The notes beneath the pieces are model-generated. The model was given only the letters and a program-made list of their open reading frames with translations. It searched no databases and was not told the origin of the DNA. 49,415 bases of DNA. Source: an uncultured Clostridium sp. (GTDB lineage: Bacteria; Bacillota; Clostridia; TANB77; CAG-508). This document shows positions 16,298 to 25,695 of this stretch, in pieces (positions within the stretch are counted from its first letter, which is position 1; every line of letters begins with the position of its first letter). The DNA is taken from contig USMB01000007.1 of assembly GCA_900555615.1 (NCBI GenBank), forward strand, positions 1 to 49,415. Direction: 5' to 3'. The translations under genes and the position numbers were made by a program.

Positions 16298-16559
16298 CAT
16301 TGCAAAAAACCACAAAATTTAACCGATTTCATAATCTTACCAATTTGCTCTAACCCTATTAAAACTAATAAAAACTCAAGTTAACAAAATTTCTCAAAAA
16401 TACTAATTAAATCCTCATAACCCGAAGGCTCACAATAATTTTTTATCTCTAAATACATATTTATATTTAATATCAACGCAAAAAATAAAACTTCCAAAAA
16501 TCAATTTATAAAAACATTCCTGAAAACACAAACCTCTCCGCAAAATCTGTCTCAATTTT

Positions 16560-16602
16560 CAAATAGTTAACAAATATTTGAAAAATATTCAAAAACTATT
16601 TG
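16560..16602. promoter_or_regulatory. inverted repeat overlapping the -35 of the five-gene operon
   Basis: CAAATAGTT (16560-16568) and AACTATTTG (16594-16602) are a perfect 9-bp inverted repeat; between them lies the palindrome CAAATATTTG. The right arm covers the first bases of the TTGACA box (16600-16605). This is a good position for repression of the operon. Confidence 0.55.
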
Positions 16603-16628
16603 ACAAAATTCGACAAATATGGTATTAT
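16600..16628 (+). promoter_or_regulatory. promoter of the sigma-like/GHKL operon
   Basis: A consensus TTGACA (16600-16605) and TATTAT (16623-16628) with a 17-bp spacer, 24 bp before the start codon at 16652. Confidence 0.8.
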
Positions 16629-16651
16629 GTTAATGAGAGGAAAGAGAAAAA

Positions 16652-16873
16652 ATGGATAATAAGAAAGATAATTTCAAAAGGATTGCCGAAAAAAGGACAA
16701 ATAAAATAATTGAATCAATTTCCAAACTTCAAAATTTAACCAATACATACTTTTATGAATATACAGATGAACAAATAGAAGCAATATTTGAAGCAATACA
16801 AGAAGAATTAGATAATCAAAAGAAGATATTTGAAGATAATAAAAAGAAAGAAAAGAAGAGATTTGAATTATGA
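16652..16873 (+). CDS. small helical protein, first gene of the operon
   Basis: A 73-residue, highly charged helical protein: KRIAEKRTNKIIESISKLQN, then YEYTDEQIEAIFEAIQEEL and a Lys-rich tail. I have seen this pattern (KRxxKxxExIxxLxNLxNxxxYEYTxEQ) in many small proteins on plasmids and mobile regions, but I know no function. Its stop overlaps the next start by four bases (ATGA), so it is translationally coupled to the 848-residue protein. It may regulate the operon, which has an inverted repeat over its promoter, but it has no obvious helix-turn-helix. Confidence 0.75.
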   Translation: MDNKKDNFKRIAEKRTNKIIESISKLQNLTNTYFYEYTDEQIEAIFEAIQEELDNQKKIFEDNKKKEKKRFEL

Positions 16874-19416
16874 TAAGTGATTTGTTTTTTGGTGGAAAAT
16901 TAAAAGATGCGGACAATTTAATAATATATGAAGAAGAATTTGTATTATTATATTTAACTATAAAACTAAAATATTATACATATTTTGAAAAAGAAGATGT
17001 AGAAAGAGTATTAGTAGAATTTTATGGCGAAAAAAATATAAAAAGCAAAAAAATTCCCGAAGTCTGTGAAAAATTTTTCAATACATATGGGAAGCAATAT
17101 TGTTTTAAAGAAGAACATAAAGAAAATGAATATTACCAAAAAAGCTTTTCATTTTGGGAGGAAATAACCAAAAATTCTAATATAGATTCAGCCTTAATAT
17201 ATAGTGGAATAGAAAATGAAGTGTTAGATAATAATATCAATTTCGAAAATAAGTTAAAAAAATGTTTGTTATACTATGAGTTAAGAAATGATATAAATGT
17301 AAAAGAAGAATTTATATTAATATATAAATATTTTCATATATTAAAAAAACACTATGAATTATATAGAATTATTGATAATAGATTAGAAAAAATACCAGAG
17401 ATATTTGATTCAATAGAAATAACAGAATTAAGCTTAACAGAAAAACAATTAAATCTGTTAATTTCTAACAATATTTTTTCTTTAAAAAATATAAAACAGC
17501 TTCCAGTTAATTCTTTAATTTGTGTATTTAGTGATGATATAGAAACATTTGTCAATGAAATTGAAAGATATTCTCATTCAAAAGAAGAAGTGCTAGATAA
17601 GCTAAGCCGAAAATTTAATGAATTAATAAAAGAAGATTCAGTAAGTATTATACTACGAAGATATGCTTTGGAAGAAAGCAAAAGAAAAACACTTGCAGAA
17701 ATTGGTGACGAATCAAACTTAACAAGAGAAAGAGTAAGGCAAAAAGAGAAAAAAGCTATATCAACCCTAATGCAAAATAGTGATGAAATTAGTGAAATAA
17801 TATACTGCTTTTATAAAGATATAAATAAACAAAATAGGGAATTCATAACAATAGAGGAGTTTTTACAATATATAAAAGATGAGCAATTAACAATATATTT
17901 GACTATTATAATGAACTCAGAAAAGACGAGGCTGGTTTATGATGAAAAATATGAAATTATATATGATAAAAGAGAAATTACACTAGAAGAAATAATTGAA
18001 CAAGAAAAAGAAGATTTGAAAGATATATTTCCAGTTTCTGAAATGGAAAAATTAGATAAAGTTCAAAAAATTATTATAAAAAATGAATATAGAATTTATC
18101 AAGAAAAAATATTGGTAAGAAAAGATGTAAATAGTACCAATATTTATATTAATGAAATAAAAGAAAATTTCGTTGATGGATATAATATAGGAAGTGGTGA
18201 AGATTATAACAAGCTCATAGACATTATTAAAGACAAATATGGAGAACTGGAAATTCCAGTAAAGCATGGAATACAGGCAATAATTGATAGAAATAACTTT
18301 ACTCAAATTGATAATGGAAAATATATTCCAAGAGAATATGCTGTAAATTTACCAGAAGAATTAACAGATAAAATACTGGATTATATTATTAACAATGATT
18401 CGCCAATTATTGCGTATAATACAATTTTTGAAAAATTTAAAAATGAATTAGAAAAAATAGGGGTATGCAATAGATATTATTTAAAAGGATTAATTGATGA
18501 AAAATTACCAGAAGAATTTAATACAGGAAGAGACCATATTAATACTAATTCGGATAATACTATTTCCTTAAGTGATGTTATAACTAAGATTTTTAGGGGG
18601 TTTGAAGCGGAATTTACATTAAATGATATTAAAGAGAAGCTTCCTGGACTAAAAGATTATACATATAGAAATTATATATCTGCAGAAGAAAAAAATGGAT
18701 TAATTAAAATGGCTACTAATACATATATCTATATAGATAAGTTGAACATAACAGAAGAAACAAAAAAAGAATTAAAAGAATATATAGATTCATTATTTGT
18801 TACATTAGATTCTAAAATAATAACCTCAAAGAAGCTATATGCCAGTCTTGCAATAAAAAATAAAGAACTATTAAAAAAATTACATATAACAGCAAGATTT
18901 GGTGATTATGAATTGTACTTTATAATCAAATATTTGTTTAAAAATGATTATTATTATAGTAGACCAATAATAAGTCAAGAAGAAGATGCAACAGTAAGTG
19001 AATATGCATTACTTCAAGAATATGTAAAGAGATTGGACAAGTTCTGTTTAGAGGATGTAAAAAGTTATTTGCGTAAAATGAATTTTAGACAATTATACAG
19101 TTACTTAAATTTTATGGAAGATATGAGTGAATCATTTGTGCAGATAAATAGAGATAGTATGATAAAAAAAGAAAAATTAAACCTTACTAATGAAAAATTG
19201 AAAGAAATACATGATTTTGTTGAAATGATAGTAGGAAAAAAAGAATTAAGACTTGATAACTTTGATGGATATTTTATGCTTCCAAAAATAGAGAAAACAT
19301 GGAATAAATATTTGTTAGTAGGAATAATAAGAAGTTATTTTGATGAAGAATTTGAAGTAGAGAATACTACAAATCAGTATTTTTCTACAGATTTTATAGT
19401 AAGGAGGATAATATAA
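16870..19416 (+). CDS. large protein with alpha-CTD-like and sigma-region-4-like segments
   Basis: An 848-residue protein. About residues 184-215 (ITELSLTEKQLNLLISNNIF and following) resemble the helix-hairpin-helix of the RNA polymerase alpha C-terminal domain. Directly after it, about 272-300, TLAEIGDESNLTRERVRQKE is the helix-turn-helix of sigma region 4, including the TRERVRQ recognition helix. The remaining C-terminal 500 residues look like repeated winged-helix units (segments around residues 430-500, 500-590 and 590-660) without a catalytic motif. It overlaps its neighbours by four bases and by one base. Recognition of DNA or of the host transcription machinery is inferred. I cannot place it in a named system. 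Confidence 0.8.
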   Translation: MISDLFFGGKLKDADNLIIYEEEFVLLYLTIKLKYYTYFEKEDVERVLVEFYGEKNIKSKKIPEVCEKFFNTYGKQYCFKEEHKENEYYQKSFSFWEEITKNSNIDSALIYSGIENEVLDNNINFENKLKKCLLYYELRNDINVKEEFILIYKYFHILKKHYELYRIIDNRLEKIPEIFDSIEITELSLTEKQLNLLISNNIFSLKNIKQLPVNSLICVFSDDIETFVNEIERYSHSKEEVLDKLSRKFNELIKEDSVSIILRRYALEESKRKTLAEIGDESNLTRERVRQKEKKAISTLMQNSDEISEIIYCFYKDINKQNREFITIEEFLQYIKDEQLTIYLTIIMNSEKTRLVYDEKYEIIYDKREITLEEIIEQEKEDLKDIFPVSEMEKLDKVQKIIIKNEYRIYQEKILVRKDVNSTNIYINEIKENFVDGYNIGSGEDYNKLIDIIKDKYGELEIPVKHGIQAIIDRNNFTQIDNGKYIPREYAVNLPEELTDKILDYIINNDSPIIAYNTIFEKFKNELEKIGVCNRYYLKGLIDEKLPEEFNTGRDHINTNSDNTISLSDVITKIFRGFEAEFTLNDIKEKLPGLKDYTYRNYISAEEKNGLIKMATNTYIYIDKLNITEETKKELKEYIDSLFVTLDSKIITSKKLYASLAIKNKELLKKLHITARFGDYELYFIIKYLFKNDYYYSRPIISQEEDATVSEYALLQEYVKRLDKFCLEDVKSYLRKMNFRQLYSYLNFMEDMSESFVQINRDSMIKKEKLNLTNEKLKEIHDFVEMIVGKKELRLDNFDGYFMLPKIEKTWNKYLLVGIIRSYFDEEFEVENTTNQYFSTDFIVRRII

Positions 19417-21305
19417 TGGATTTTAAGGAAAATTGGAGATTTGCAGGAAATAATTATACAGCAGAAAATGGGTTGGATACTGCAGATATGGAGACATTTA
19501 AAAGAGACCCCATTGCTTCACTAGCGAGAGAAACATGTCAGAACTCTATTGATGCCAAAAAAGAAGGAGAAAAAAAGGTAAAAATTGAATTTAAAAGTTT
19601 TGAAATACCAAGAGATAAAATTCCAGGATATGATAGATTAAGAGGAGAAATAGAAAATTGTAAAAGTTATAAAGAAGGCCAAAAAGACTATGAACAATTA
19701 GTGCAAATGCTAAAAGCTATAAGCAAAGATACAATTTCATGTTTAAGAATAAGTGACTACAATACTACTGGATTATTTGGAGATAAATTTTATCTTTTAA
19801 CTAAAGGAAGCGGAATAACAGATAAGACGGGAAATACAGGAGGTTCAAAAGGTATTGGAAAATTTGCTTCATTTGTTGCAAGTTCGTTTAATACAGTTTT
19901 TTACTCTACCTATACTCAAGATGGAGAAAGAAAAAGTTTAGGAATTTCTAAATTATGTTCTGCACCTATGATTGATACTGATGAAAAAACAATAGGTACA
20001 GGCTATTATGGAATTAATATGAAAAATGATCCAATTACTGAACAATTAAGTTTAGAAGAAGGATATTCAAGAGAAACATCAGGAACAGATTTGTACATAT
20101 TAGGATTTAAAAAAGAAGAAAATTGGAAACAACAGATTCTATCTATGCTTTTAGATAGTTTTATAGTTGCAGTATACAAAGACGAATTAGAAATTGTTGT
20201 GGATGATATAAAAGTAAATAGTCAAAACTTAAAAGAAATAGTTGAAAATGACAATATAATAACCAAAAACTTAAGGAAAAGTATAATTTCTCAATATTTG
20301 TTAATTTGTGAAGGTGAAGGTGTTTATGCAAAAGAATTTGACATATTAGGTTATGGAAATGTTAAAGTTTTTGTCAAAGGATTTGGAAGAGAAAATTCAG
20401 ACCTAGCTACAAATAATTGTATAATGATCAGATATCCATATATGAAAATAAAAGCTATCACTGGAATATCAAACATTCCATGTTCAGCAATGTGTATCAT
20501 AGAAGAAAATCAATTAAATTCAGAATTAAAAGATGTTGAAAATCCTCAACATACAGATTGGGAACCAAAAAGAAAAGATGATGAAGCTTTGCGCTCTGAA
20601 ATAAGAAATATATTATATCAATTGAAAAAGCAAATTATTGATTTTGTTATAGAGGTATTATCTTCAAGTGAAACTGAAGAACTTGATATAGAAGGAGCAG
20701 GAGATTTCTTACCAGAGAGTGATGCGATGAATAATGATACTGTTGGAGGAGAACAAGAAGACGTTGTAGTAAAAGATAAACCAATTATTGTAAAGAAAAT
20801 TCAGAATAAAAAATATGCTAAAAATCCAGTAATTGAAACAGACACTTTAGATGGTCTTGTGACAGATATAGGTGATCATCAAGATGAAGGTGATGATTCT
20901 CCAATTCCAACAGGACACAATAATGGTGGACATGGAGAACCTCATGAGACTGACAATCTACAAGGAAGTACAGAAGAAGGCGATAAAGATATAATAAAAA
21001 GAGTTCCATTAACAGATATGAGGAAAGTATTTTTTGTATCAAATAAAGAATCTGGAGAATATGTAGCAATTATTGATTCCGTATACGAAGAAAATGACTG
21101 TGAAATAGAAGTTAAATATTTTGATGATGCAGGAAATCAATATAATGCAGAAATTGTAGAGTGTTCAGTAAATGGAGTAAAAACAGAAATAGAAGATGGA
21201 AAAGCAGTAAAATTTAAAATATGCCAAGGAAAAACAAAAGCAATAATAAAAACAAATTTAAGAGATTATTATAGATGTGAGGTGAAACTATATGCAAATA
21301 GGTAA
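19416..21305 (+). CDS. GHKL (Hsp90/MutL-type) ATPase
   Basis: A 629-residue protein with an N-terminal GHKL ATPase. The N box is ARETCQNSIDAK (E39, N43, D46), the G1 box is ISDYNTTGL (D114, G119), and the G2 box is GGSKGIGKF (about 142-150). These are the ATP-binding elements of Hsp90, MutL and MORC proteins. From about 430 to 530 an acidic, low-complexity linker (several runs of Asp, Glu, Gly and His) leads to a beta-rich C-terminal domain (about 530-629). It begins at the last base of the preceding gene, with AAGGAGGATA upstream. MutL/MORC-like ATPases occur in several bacterial defence systems; here it is likely the energy-using core of the operon. Confidence 0.85.
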   Translation: MDFKENWRFAGNNYTAENGLDTADMETFKRDPIASLARETCQNSIDAKKEGEKKVKIEFKSFEIPRDKIPGYDRLRGEIENCKSYKEGQKDYEQLVQMLKAISKDTISCLRISDYNTTGLFGDKFYLLTKGSGITDKTGNTGGSKGIGKFASFVASSFNTVFYSTYTQDGERKSLGISKLCSAPMIDTDEKTIGTGYYGINMKNDPITEQLSLEEGYSRETSGTDLYILGFKKEENWKQQILSMLLDSFIVAVYKDELEIVVDDIKVNSQNLKEIVENDNIITKNLRKSIISQYLLICEGEGVYAKEFDILGYGNVKVFVKGFGRENSDLATNNCIMIRYPYMKIKAITGISNIPCSAMCIIEENQLNSELKDVENPQHTDWEPKRKDDEALRSEIRNILYQLKKQIIDFVIEVLSSSETEELDIEGAGDFLPESDAMNNDTVGGEQEDVVVKDKPIIVKKIQNKKYAKNPVIETDTLDGLVTDIGDHQDEGDDSPIPTGHNNGGHGEPHETDNLQGSTEEGDKDIIKRVPLTDMRKVFFVSNKESGEYVAIIDSVYEENDCEIEVKYFDDAGNQYNAEIVECSVNGVKTEIEDGKAVKFKICQGKTKAIIKTNLRDYYRCEVKLYANR

Positions 21306-22203
21306 TAAATTATTTCCGTACCCAACAATAAATAATATTGGATTGCGAAATTGCTTCAAAGAAACAACATATTCATTTAGATGCAATGATTATAGTGATG
21401 GTCAAAAATATGTGCTAGAAAATGCATGTGTAGAAATTAATAATGAAAATATAAAAAAATTAATAAATGAAGGATACTTAGGAGTAGGGCTAATAATTGA
21501 ATGTTCTTCTACTGTATATAGAAAAATGTTTGAAGTTTCTATTGAACCACGTACAATAAATATCCCAATAGGGAATTTAAGAGATAAAGTAGAAGTATCA
21601 TGTTATATTTATGCCAAAAAAGATATAGATGATTTTATGGATAGTGATTTCTTAGAAGATTATGCGGGATATAGTTTCAAACTAGATAAAAATGACATTA
21701 TTGCTATTGATGATGGATATACGACAAGTATAGATTATGATGAAAATATTGATAAAAAAGTTTCTTCAATATTTCAAATAATAAGAGATAAATCAGCAGA
21801 GTGCATGATAATTGAGAAGAAAGCGAAGAAAATAGTAGTAAGTTTGCCAGAACAAGAGTTTAGTAATTACGATATGTTGAGAAAAAATGATAATTTTCAA
21901 AATATTATTTTTGCAATGATTGCAATTCCTGCCCTTACATATTGTTTAAAAGATTTACAAGATAAAATGAAAATAGAAGAATATGATATGGATTCTATTG
22001 AAATGGACTACTATTGGTTTATATCTGTAAAAAATGCATATAAAAAACAATTTGGAATTGAATTAACAACGGAATTATTTAAAAATGCAGAAATTTCAGT
22101 TTTAGCACAGAAATTATTAAATGATGGTAGTTTAAATGGAATAAAAGATTTATTTGAAATAGCAATTAAGAAGAGATTAAATGGAGGGGAAGAGGATGAA
22201 TAA
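21292..22203 (+). CDS. conserved protein of unknown function in the GHKL operon
   Basis: A 303-residue protein starting inside the previous gene (14-bp overlap), with GAGGTGAAA upstream. The first half is beta-rich (GYLGVGLIIECSSTVYRKMF and VEVSCYIYAKKDID), the second half mostly helical (IIFAMIAIPALTYCLKDLQD). There are no nuclease, ATPase or membrane motifs that I can identify; the IAIPALTY segment is hydrophobic but short and probably buried. Its pattern (MQIGNKLFPYP at the N terminus) seems familiar from proteins next to GHKL ATPase and DUF6339 genes in other Firmicutes, but I know no function. Confidence 0.75.
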   Translation: MQIGNKLFPYPTINNIGLRNCFKETTYSFRCNDYSDGQKYVLENACVEINNENIKKLINEGYLGVGLIIECSSTVYRKMFEVSIEPRTINIPIGNLRDKVEVSCYIYAKKDIDDFMDSDFLEDYAGYSFKLDKNDIIAIDDGYTTSIDYDENIDKKVSSIFQIIRDKSAECMIIEKKAKKIVVSLPEQEFSNYDMLRKNDNFQNIIFAMIAIPALTYCLKDLQDKMKIEEYDMDSIEMDYYWFISVKNAYKKQFGIELTTELFKNAEISVLAQKLLNDGSLNGIKDLFEIAIKKRLNGGEEDE

Positions 22204-22984
22204 AATAAATATAAGTTTTATTACAGAAGAAGCGTTAGAGACTCTATACAAAAATAGTGAAGAAGTAGCATCATATTTAATGAAAGAAAATGATAATTCT
22301 AATTGGTTAGAAGAAATATATAAAGGAAAATTATTTGAAGAAAAGAAATATAAAATTGAAGATATAGAACTATTAACGGATGATAATTATTCGAATGTAG
22401 ATTTCCAAAACTCCATTAAAATATATGAGGCATTAAAAGGGTTACCAAGATATATTCTAACAGATGAAAGATTTTGGTGTTGGTTTAACTTTACTATAGG
22501 ATATAAAGCAGCATTACAGGCAATGAAAATAAAATCAAAAACAACATTTGAAGATCATTGGCTATTTAAACAAGGAAAAAGAAGAGGAATATTCTTTAAT
22601 GTTTTAGCAAGATGTTATTTTAGAGTTGAACTGTCAGTTGATGAAGAAAATGAAGAAGACAAATACCATTTAACTAGATTTGTAATAGAAAATCCAGAAC
22701 GATTTAGGTCATTAAGTTGGAGATCAAATTCAAGTGAAAAAACTGTAGTACTTGGGGCATTAAAAGCAGAAAAGGATATCGTTGAAAAATACAAAGATGT
22801 TATAGATGTAGATAAAATAAAATACGATGACGGAAAGAGAACAATTTATACAGAAGTAGCAAAACAAATTTCATTATATGCAAGTGTAAGATTAATTGAT
22901 GCCGCATCACAAGAAGATATATATAATTATGTATACAATAAAATGGAAGAAATGGTAATAAAAAGATTAAATGAAGGAGTATAA
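22195..22984 (+). CDS. DUF6339-like protein
   Basis: A 262-residue protein. The ATG at 22195 follows AGGGGAAGAG and overlaps the preceding gene by nine bases; a start at 22181 would give five more residues. The block GLPRYILTDERFWCWFNFTIGY (about residues 80-101) followed by DHWLFKQGKRRGIFFNVLARCYFRVELS resembles what I remember of DUF6339: a Trp/Arg-rich helical domain seen in defence neighbourhoods. It has no recognisable catalytic motif. It is the last gene of the five-gene operon, which ends in a strong terminator at 22983-23013. The name is from memory. Confidence 0.7.
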
Positions 22985-23013
22985 AAGGAGAAAAAATTCT
23001 CCTTTTATTTTTT
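22983..23013 (+). terminator. terminator of the five-gene operon
   Basis: AAAAGGAGAA (22983-22992) and TTCTCCTTTT (22997-23006) form a perfect 10-bp stem with an AAAA loop and a following ATTTTTTT run. Confidence 0.85.
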
Positions 23014-23033
23014 TGAAAAAGTATCTAAAATAA

Positions 23034-23062
23034 TTGTAAAATAAAAAAATGTATGATAGAAT
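23034..23062 (+). promoter_or_regulatory. promoter of the Dam-type RM genes
   Basis: TTGTAA (23034-23039) and TAGAAT (23057-23062), 17-bp spacer, about 70 bp before the methylase start. Confidence 0.5.
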
Positions 23063-23134
23063 ATAGAAAACAGATGACGACAAACAAAGGTTCTTAAAAT
23101 AAAAATAGTTTAGACTCAAAAGAGGAGAAAATAT

Positions 23135-23989
23135 ATGAAAAAAAGTAAGTTAGTTATGCCTGTATTGAAATGGGTTGGTGGAAAAAGACAACTACTTCCA
23201 GAAATAAAAAAATATATGCCAACGATTAATAAAAATACCACATATTATGAGCCATTTGTTGGTGGAGGAGCTGTGTTGTTTGAAATACAACCAGAAAAAG
23301 CTATAATAAATGATGTTAATCATGATTTAATAGATGTTTACAAAGTTATAAAAGATAATGTTGAGGAATTAATAAAAGAATTAAAAAAGGAAAAATATGC
23401 CAATACTTCTGAAGCATTTTATGATATTAGAGAGTTAGATAGATTACCTAAATATAATAATTTAACAGGAATTGAAAAGGCAGCAAGAATATTGTATCTT
23501 AATAAGACTTGTTATAATGGATTGTATAGAGTAAATAGTATAGGAGAATTTAATACGCCTTTTGGAAGATATAAAAATCCTAATATTTTAAATGAAGTGG
23601 GTTTAAGAGCTGTAAGTAAATATTTTAATGAAGCGGATATAACATTTTTAAGTGGAGACTTTGAAAGTACTGTAAAGGGAATAAAAAAAGGTTCAGTTGT
23701 ATATTTTGATCCACCATATGCACCAGTATCTAAAACCTCAAATTTTACAGGATACAATGAAAGCGGGTTTGGAGAAGAAGAACAAAAGAGATTAAAAAGA
23801 TTATGTGATAGATTAACAGATAAAAAGGTTAATATTTTACTTTCAAACTCTGATTGTGAGTTTATTAGAGAATTATATGGAGATAGTGAAAAGTACCAAA
23901 TTATATCAGTAAAAGCAAAAAGAGCAATAAATAGTAATGGAAATTCAAGAGGAGAAATTGGTGAGGTGTTAATAAAAAATAATGTATAG
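23135..23989 (+). CDS. Dam/DpnM-type DNA adenine methylase
   Basis: A 284-residue N6-adenine methyltransferase of the alpha class. SAM-binding motif I is FVGGGAV within YYEPFVGGGAVLFEI (about residues 39-53), preceded by LKWVGGKRQLLPEIKKYMP; catalytic motif IV is YFDPPYAP (about 191-198). LYLNKTCYNGLYRVNSIGEF with GRYKNP and the AFT-like SNFTGY motif are those of DpnM/Dam enzymes, so GATC is the likely target. AGAGGAG precedes the ATG. It overlaps the restriction enzyme gene by eight bases. It probably protects host DNA from that enzyme. Specificity is inferred from family resemblance only. Confidence 0.9.
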   Translation: MKKSKLVMPVLKWVGGKRQLLPEIKKYMPTINKNTTYYEPFVGGGAVLFEIQPEKAIINDVNHDLIDVYKVIKDNVEELIKELKKEKYANTSEAFYDIRELDRLPKYNNLTGIEKAARILYLNKTCYNGLYRVNSIGEFNTPFGRYKNPNILNEVGLRAVSKYFNEADITFLSGDFESTVKGIKKGSVVYFDPPYAPVSKTSNFTGYNESGFGEEEQKRLKRLCDRLTDKKVNILLSNSDCEFIRELYGDSEKYQIISVKAKRAINSNGNSRGEIGEVLIKNNV

Positions 23990-25268
23990 ATGTTCAACAA
24001 ATAAAGAAGCATGGGAGAAAATCTTTAATGAATATGATGTTTTAAACAAAATACAAGAACAAGGACTTTTTGAAATATCATCTAAAGAGATAAATGAATA
24101 TAGAGAAGCAAGATTAATGACAAAGTTTGATAATAGTGAGAGTATTCCAAAAATTTTGAGTGAGAATAATTTATCAATTTTGCCAATTTCTAGCAATAAA
24201 TATATGATTGCGAGATTTAAAGCATATAAGAAATTTGGGAGTGAACCAAAAGATATTGAAAGAGTCGAATTTCCACCATATATAGAAAGCTTAGATTATA
24301 ATAATATATCTAGTGAGGCATTAGCTTTAAATTGTACATATATTACAGGGATTTTAGAAGACTTTTTAGATGAAGAAGAGTTAGTACCTACTGTAAGTGG
24401 AAAAATGGGTTCAGGTTTATTTAAATTCGAGATAGCACAAATTAATGATGATAAAAAAATAAATGTTACTGTTGAAAATTCTAGAATGGAAATAGATGGA
24501 GGCTATGAGGGTGTTAATAGTTTAGCATTGGTAGAAGCAAAAAATGTAGTTGCTGAAGATTTTTTGGTAAGACAATTATATTATCCATATAGATTATGGA
24601 AATCTAAAATTACTAAGAAAGTAAGACCAATATATGTTGTATATTCAAATGGAATATTTACAATATATGAATATAAATTTAATGATATTAATGAATATAG
24701 TTCTATTGAATTAGTAAAGTGCAAGAAATATAGTATAGAGGATACTAATATTGATTTAGGAACAATTCAGAATTTGATAGAAAATATTCAAAATTATGTA
24801 GAAGAACCTAAAATATCATTTCCTCAGGCAAATAGTTTTGAAAGAGTTATAAATCTATGTGAACTTCTTGAAAGCTCAGAAAAAGGAAAACAAGAAATAA
24901 CAGAAAAATATGAATTTGATCCTAGGCAAACAAACTATTATACAGATGCAGCTATTTATTTAGGATTAGTAGTAAAAAAAGGAGTTAGATCTAAAAGTTT
25001 TGAACTAAGTAAACTTGGAAAAAGAATATTAAGCTTAAACTATAAAAATAGACAAATCGAATTTGTAAAATTAATATTATCTCATAAAGTTTTTCATATG
25101 ACAATAAAAAGGTATTTTGAAAAATTAGAAATGCCAACTGATAGTGAAATAGTAGAAATAATGAAAGAATGTGAGTTATATAAAATTGGTAAAGATAGTA
25201 CTTTTTATAGAAGAGCATCTACTATAAAATCGTGGGTAGATTGGATAATTAATTTAATAACAGAATAG
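23982..25268 (+). CDS. type II restriction endonuclease (DUF6997-like)
   Basis: A 428-residue protein coupled to the adenine methylase by an 8-bp overlap. The putative PD-(D/E)XK core is MEIDGGYEG (about D171) followed by ALVEAKN (E186-A-K188), then DFLVRQLYYPYRLW with an Arg-Gln helix, all as seen in the DUF6997 group of restriction enzymes. The C-terminal third (about 280-428) looks like winged-helix DNA recognition (LGLVVKKGVRSKSFELSKLG). It is longer than R.DpnII (288 residues). If the methylase is GATC-specific, this enzyme should cut the same site. It is unlikely to be truncated. Confidence 0.82.
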   Translation: MYRCSTNKEAWEKIFNEYDVLNKIQEQGLFEISSKEINEYREARLMTKFDNSESIPKILSENNLSILPISSNKYMIARFKAYKKFGSEPKDIERVEFPPYIESLDYNNISSEALALNCTYITGILEDFLDEEELVPTVSGKMGSGLFKFEIAQINDDKKINVTVENSRMEIDGGYEGVNSLALVEAKNVVAEDFLVRQLYYPYRLWKSKITKKVRPIYVVYSNGIFTIYEYKFNDINEYSSIELVKCKKYSIEDTNIDLGTIQNLIENIQNYVEEPKISFPQANSFERVINLCELLESSEKGKQEITEKYEFDPRQTNYYTDAAIYLGLVVKKGVRSKSFELSKLGKRILSLNYKNRQIEFVKLILSHKVFHMTIKRYFEKLEMPTDSEIVEIMKECELYKIGKDSTFYRRASTIKSWVDWIINLITE

Positions 25269-25303
25269 TATTCAAGCAACAAATAAAAGAAAGAGGAAAA
25301 AGC

Positions 25304-25678
25304 ATGATACAAGTAGTAGCAGGAATCATATACAAAGACGGAAAAATACTAATAGCGAAAAGAAACTTACAAAAAGACCAAGGAGGAAAGTGGGAATTTC
25401 CAGGAGGAAAAGTAGAAAAAGGAGAAACAAACGAAGAAGCATTAAAAAGAGAAATAAAAGAAGAATTAGATGCAGACATAGAAGTAAAAGAATACGTAGG
25501 AGAAAACGAATTTCACTATCCAGAAAAAGATGTAAAACTTATATTTTACAAAGCGGAACTAATAAGTGCTAAAGTAAAATTGTTAGAACATGAAGATTAC
25601 AAATGGATAAAAATAGAAGAATTTTCGAAATATGATTTTGCAGAAGCAGATAAAAAAGTGTTCGAGTGGTTAAAATAA
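25304..25678 (+). CDS. Nudix hydrolase, MutT-like
   Basis: A 124-residue Nudix protein of MutT size. The Nudix box runs from GGKVEKGETNEEAL to REIKEELDAD (about residues 35-59); the usual Gly after EEL is Asp, a change found in other MutT relatives. The WEFPGGK start resembles 8-oxo-dGTP diphosphatases that sanitise the nucleotide pool. AGAAAGAGGAAAAAG precedes the ATG. It starts 35 bp after the restriction gene and ends just before the bile salt hydrolase gene. Substrate remains a guess; it could also act on other nucleoside triphosphates. Confidence 0.87.
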   Translation: MIQVVAGIIYKDGKILIAKRNLQKDQGGKWEFPGGKVEKGETNEEALKREIKEELDADIEVKEYVGENEFHYPEKDVKLIFYKAELISAKVKLLEHEDYKWIKIEEFSKYDFAEADKKVFEWLK

Positions 25679-25695
25679 TAAAAAAGGAGGTAACT

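Noticed and set aside
23512..24012. 166-residue minus-strand ORF opposite the adenine methylase
   Set aside because: The plus strand encodes intact Dam motifs; the opposite frame has no family features.
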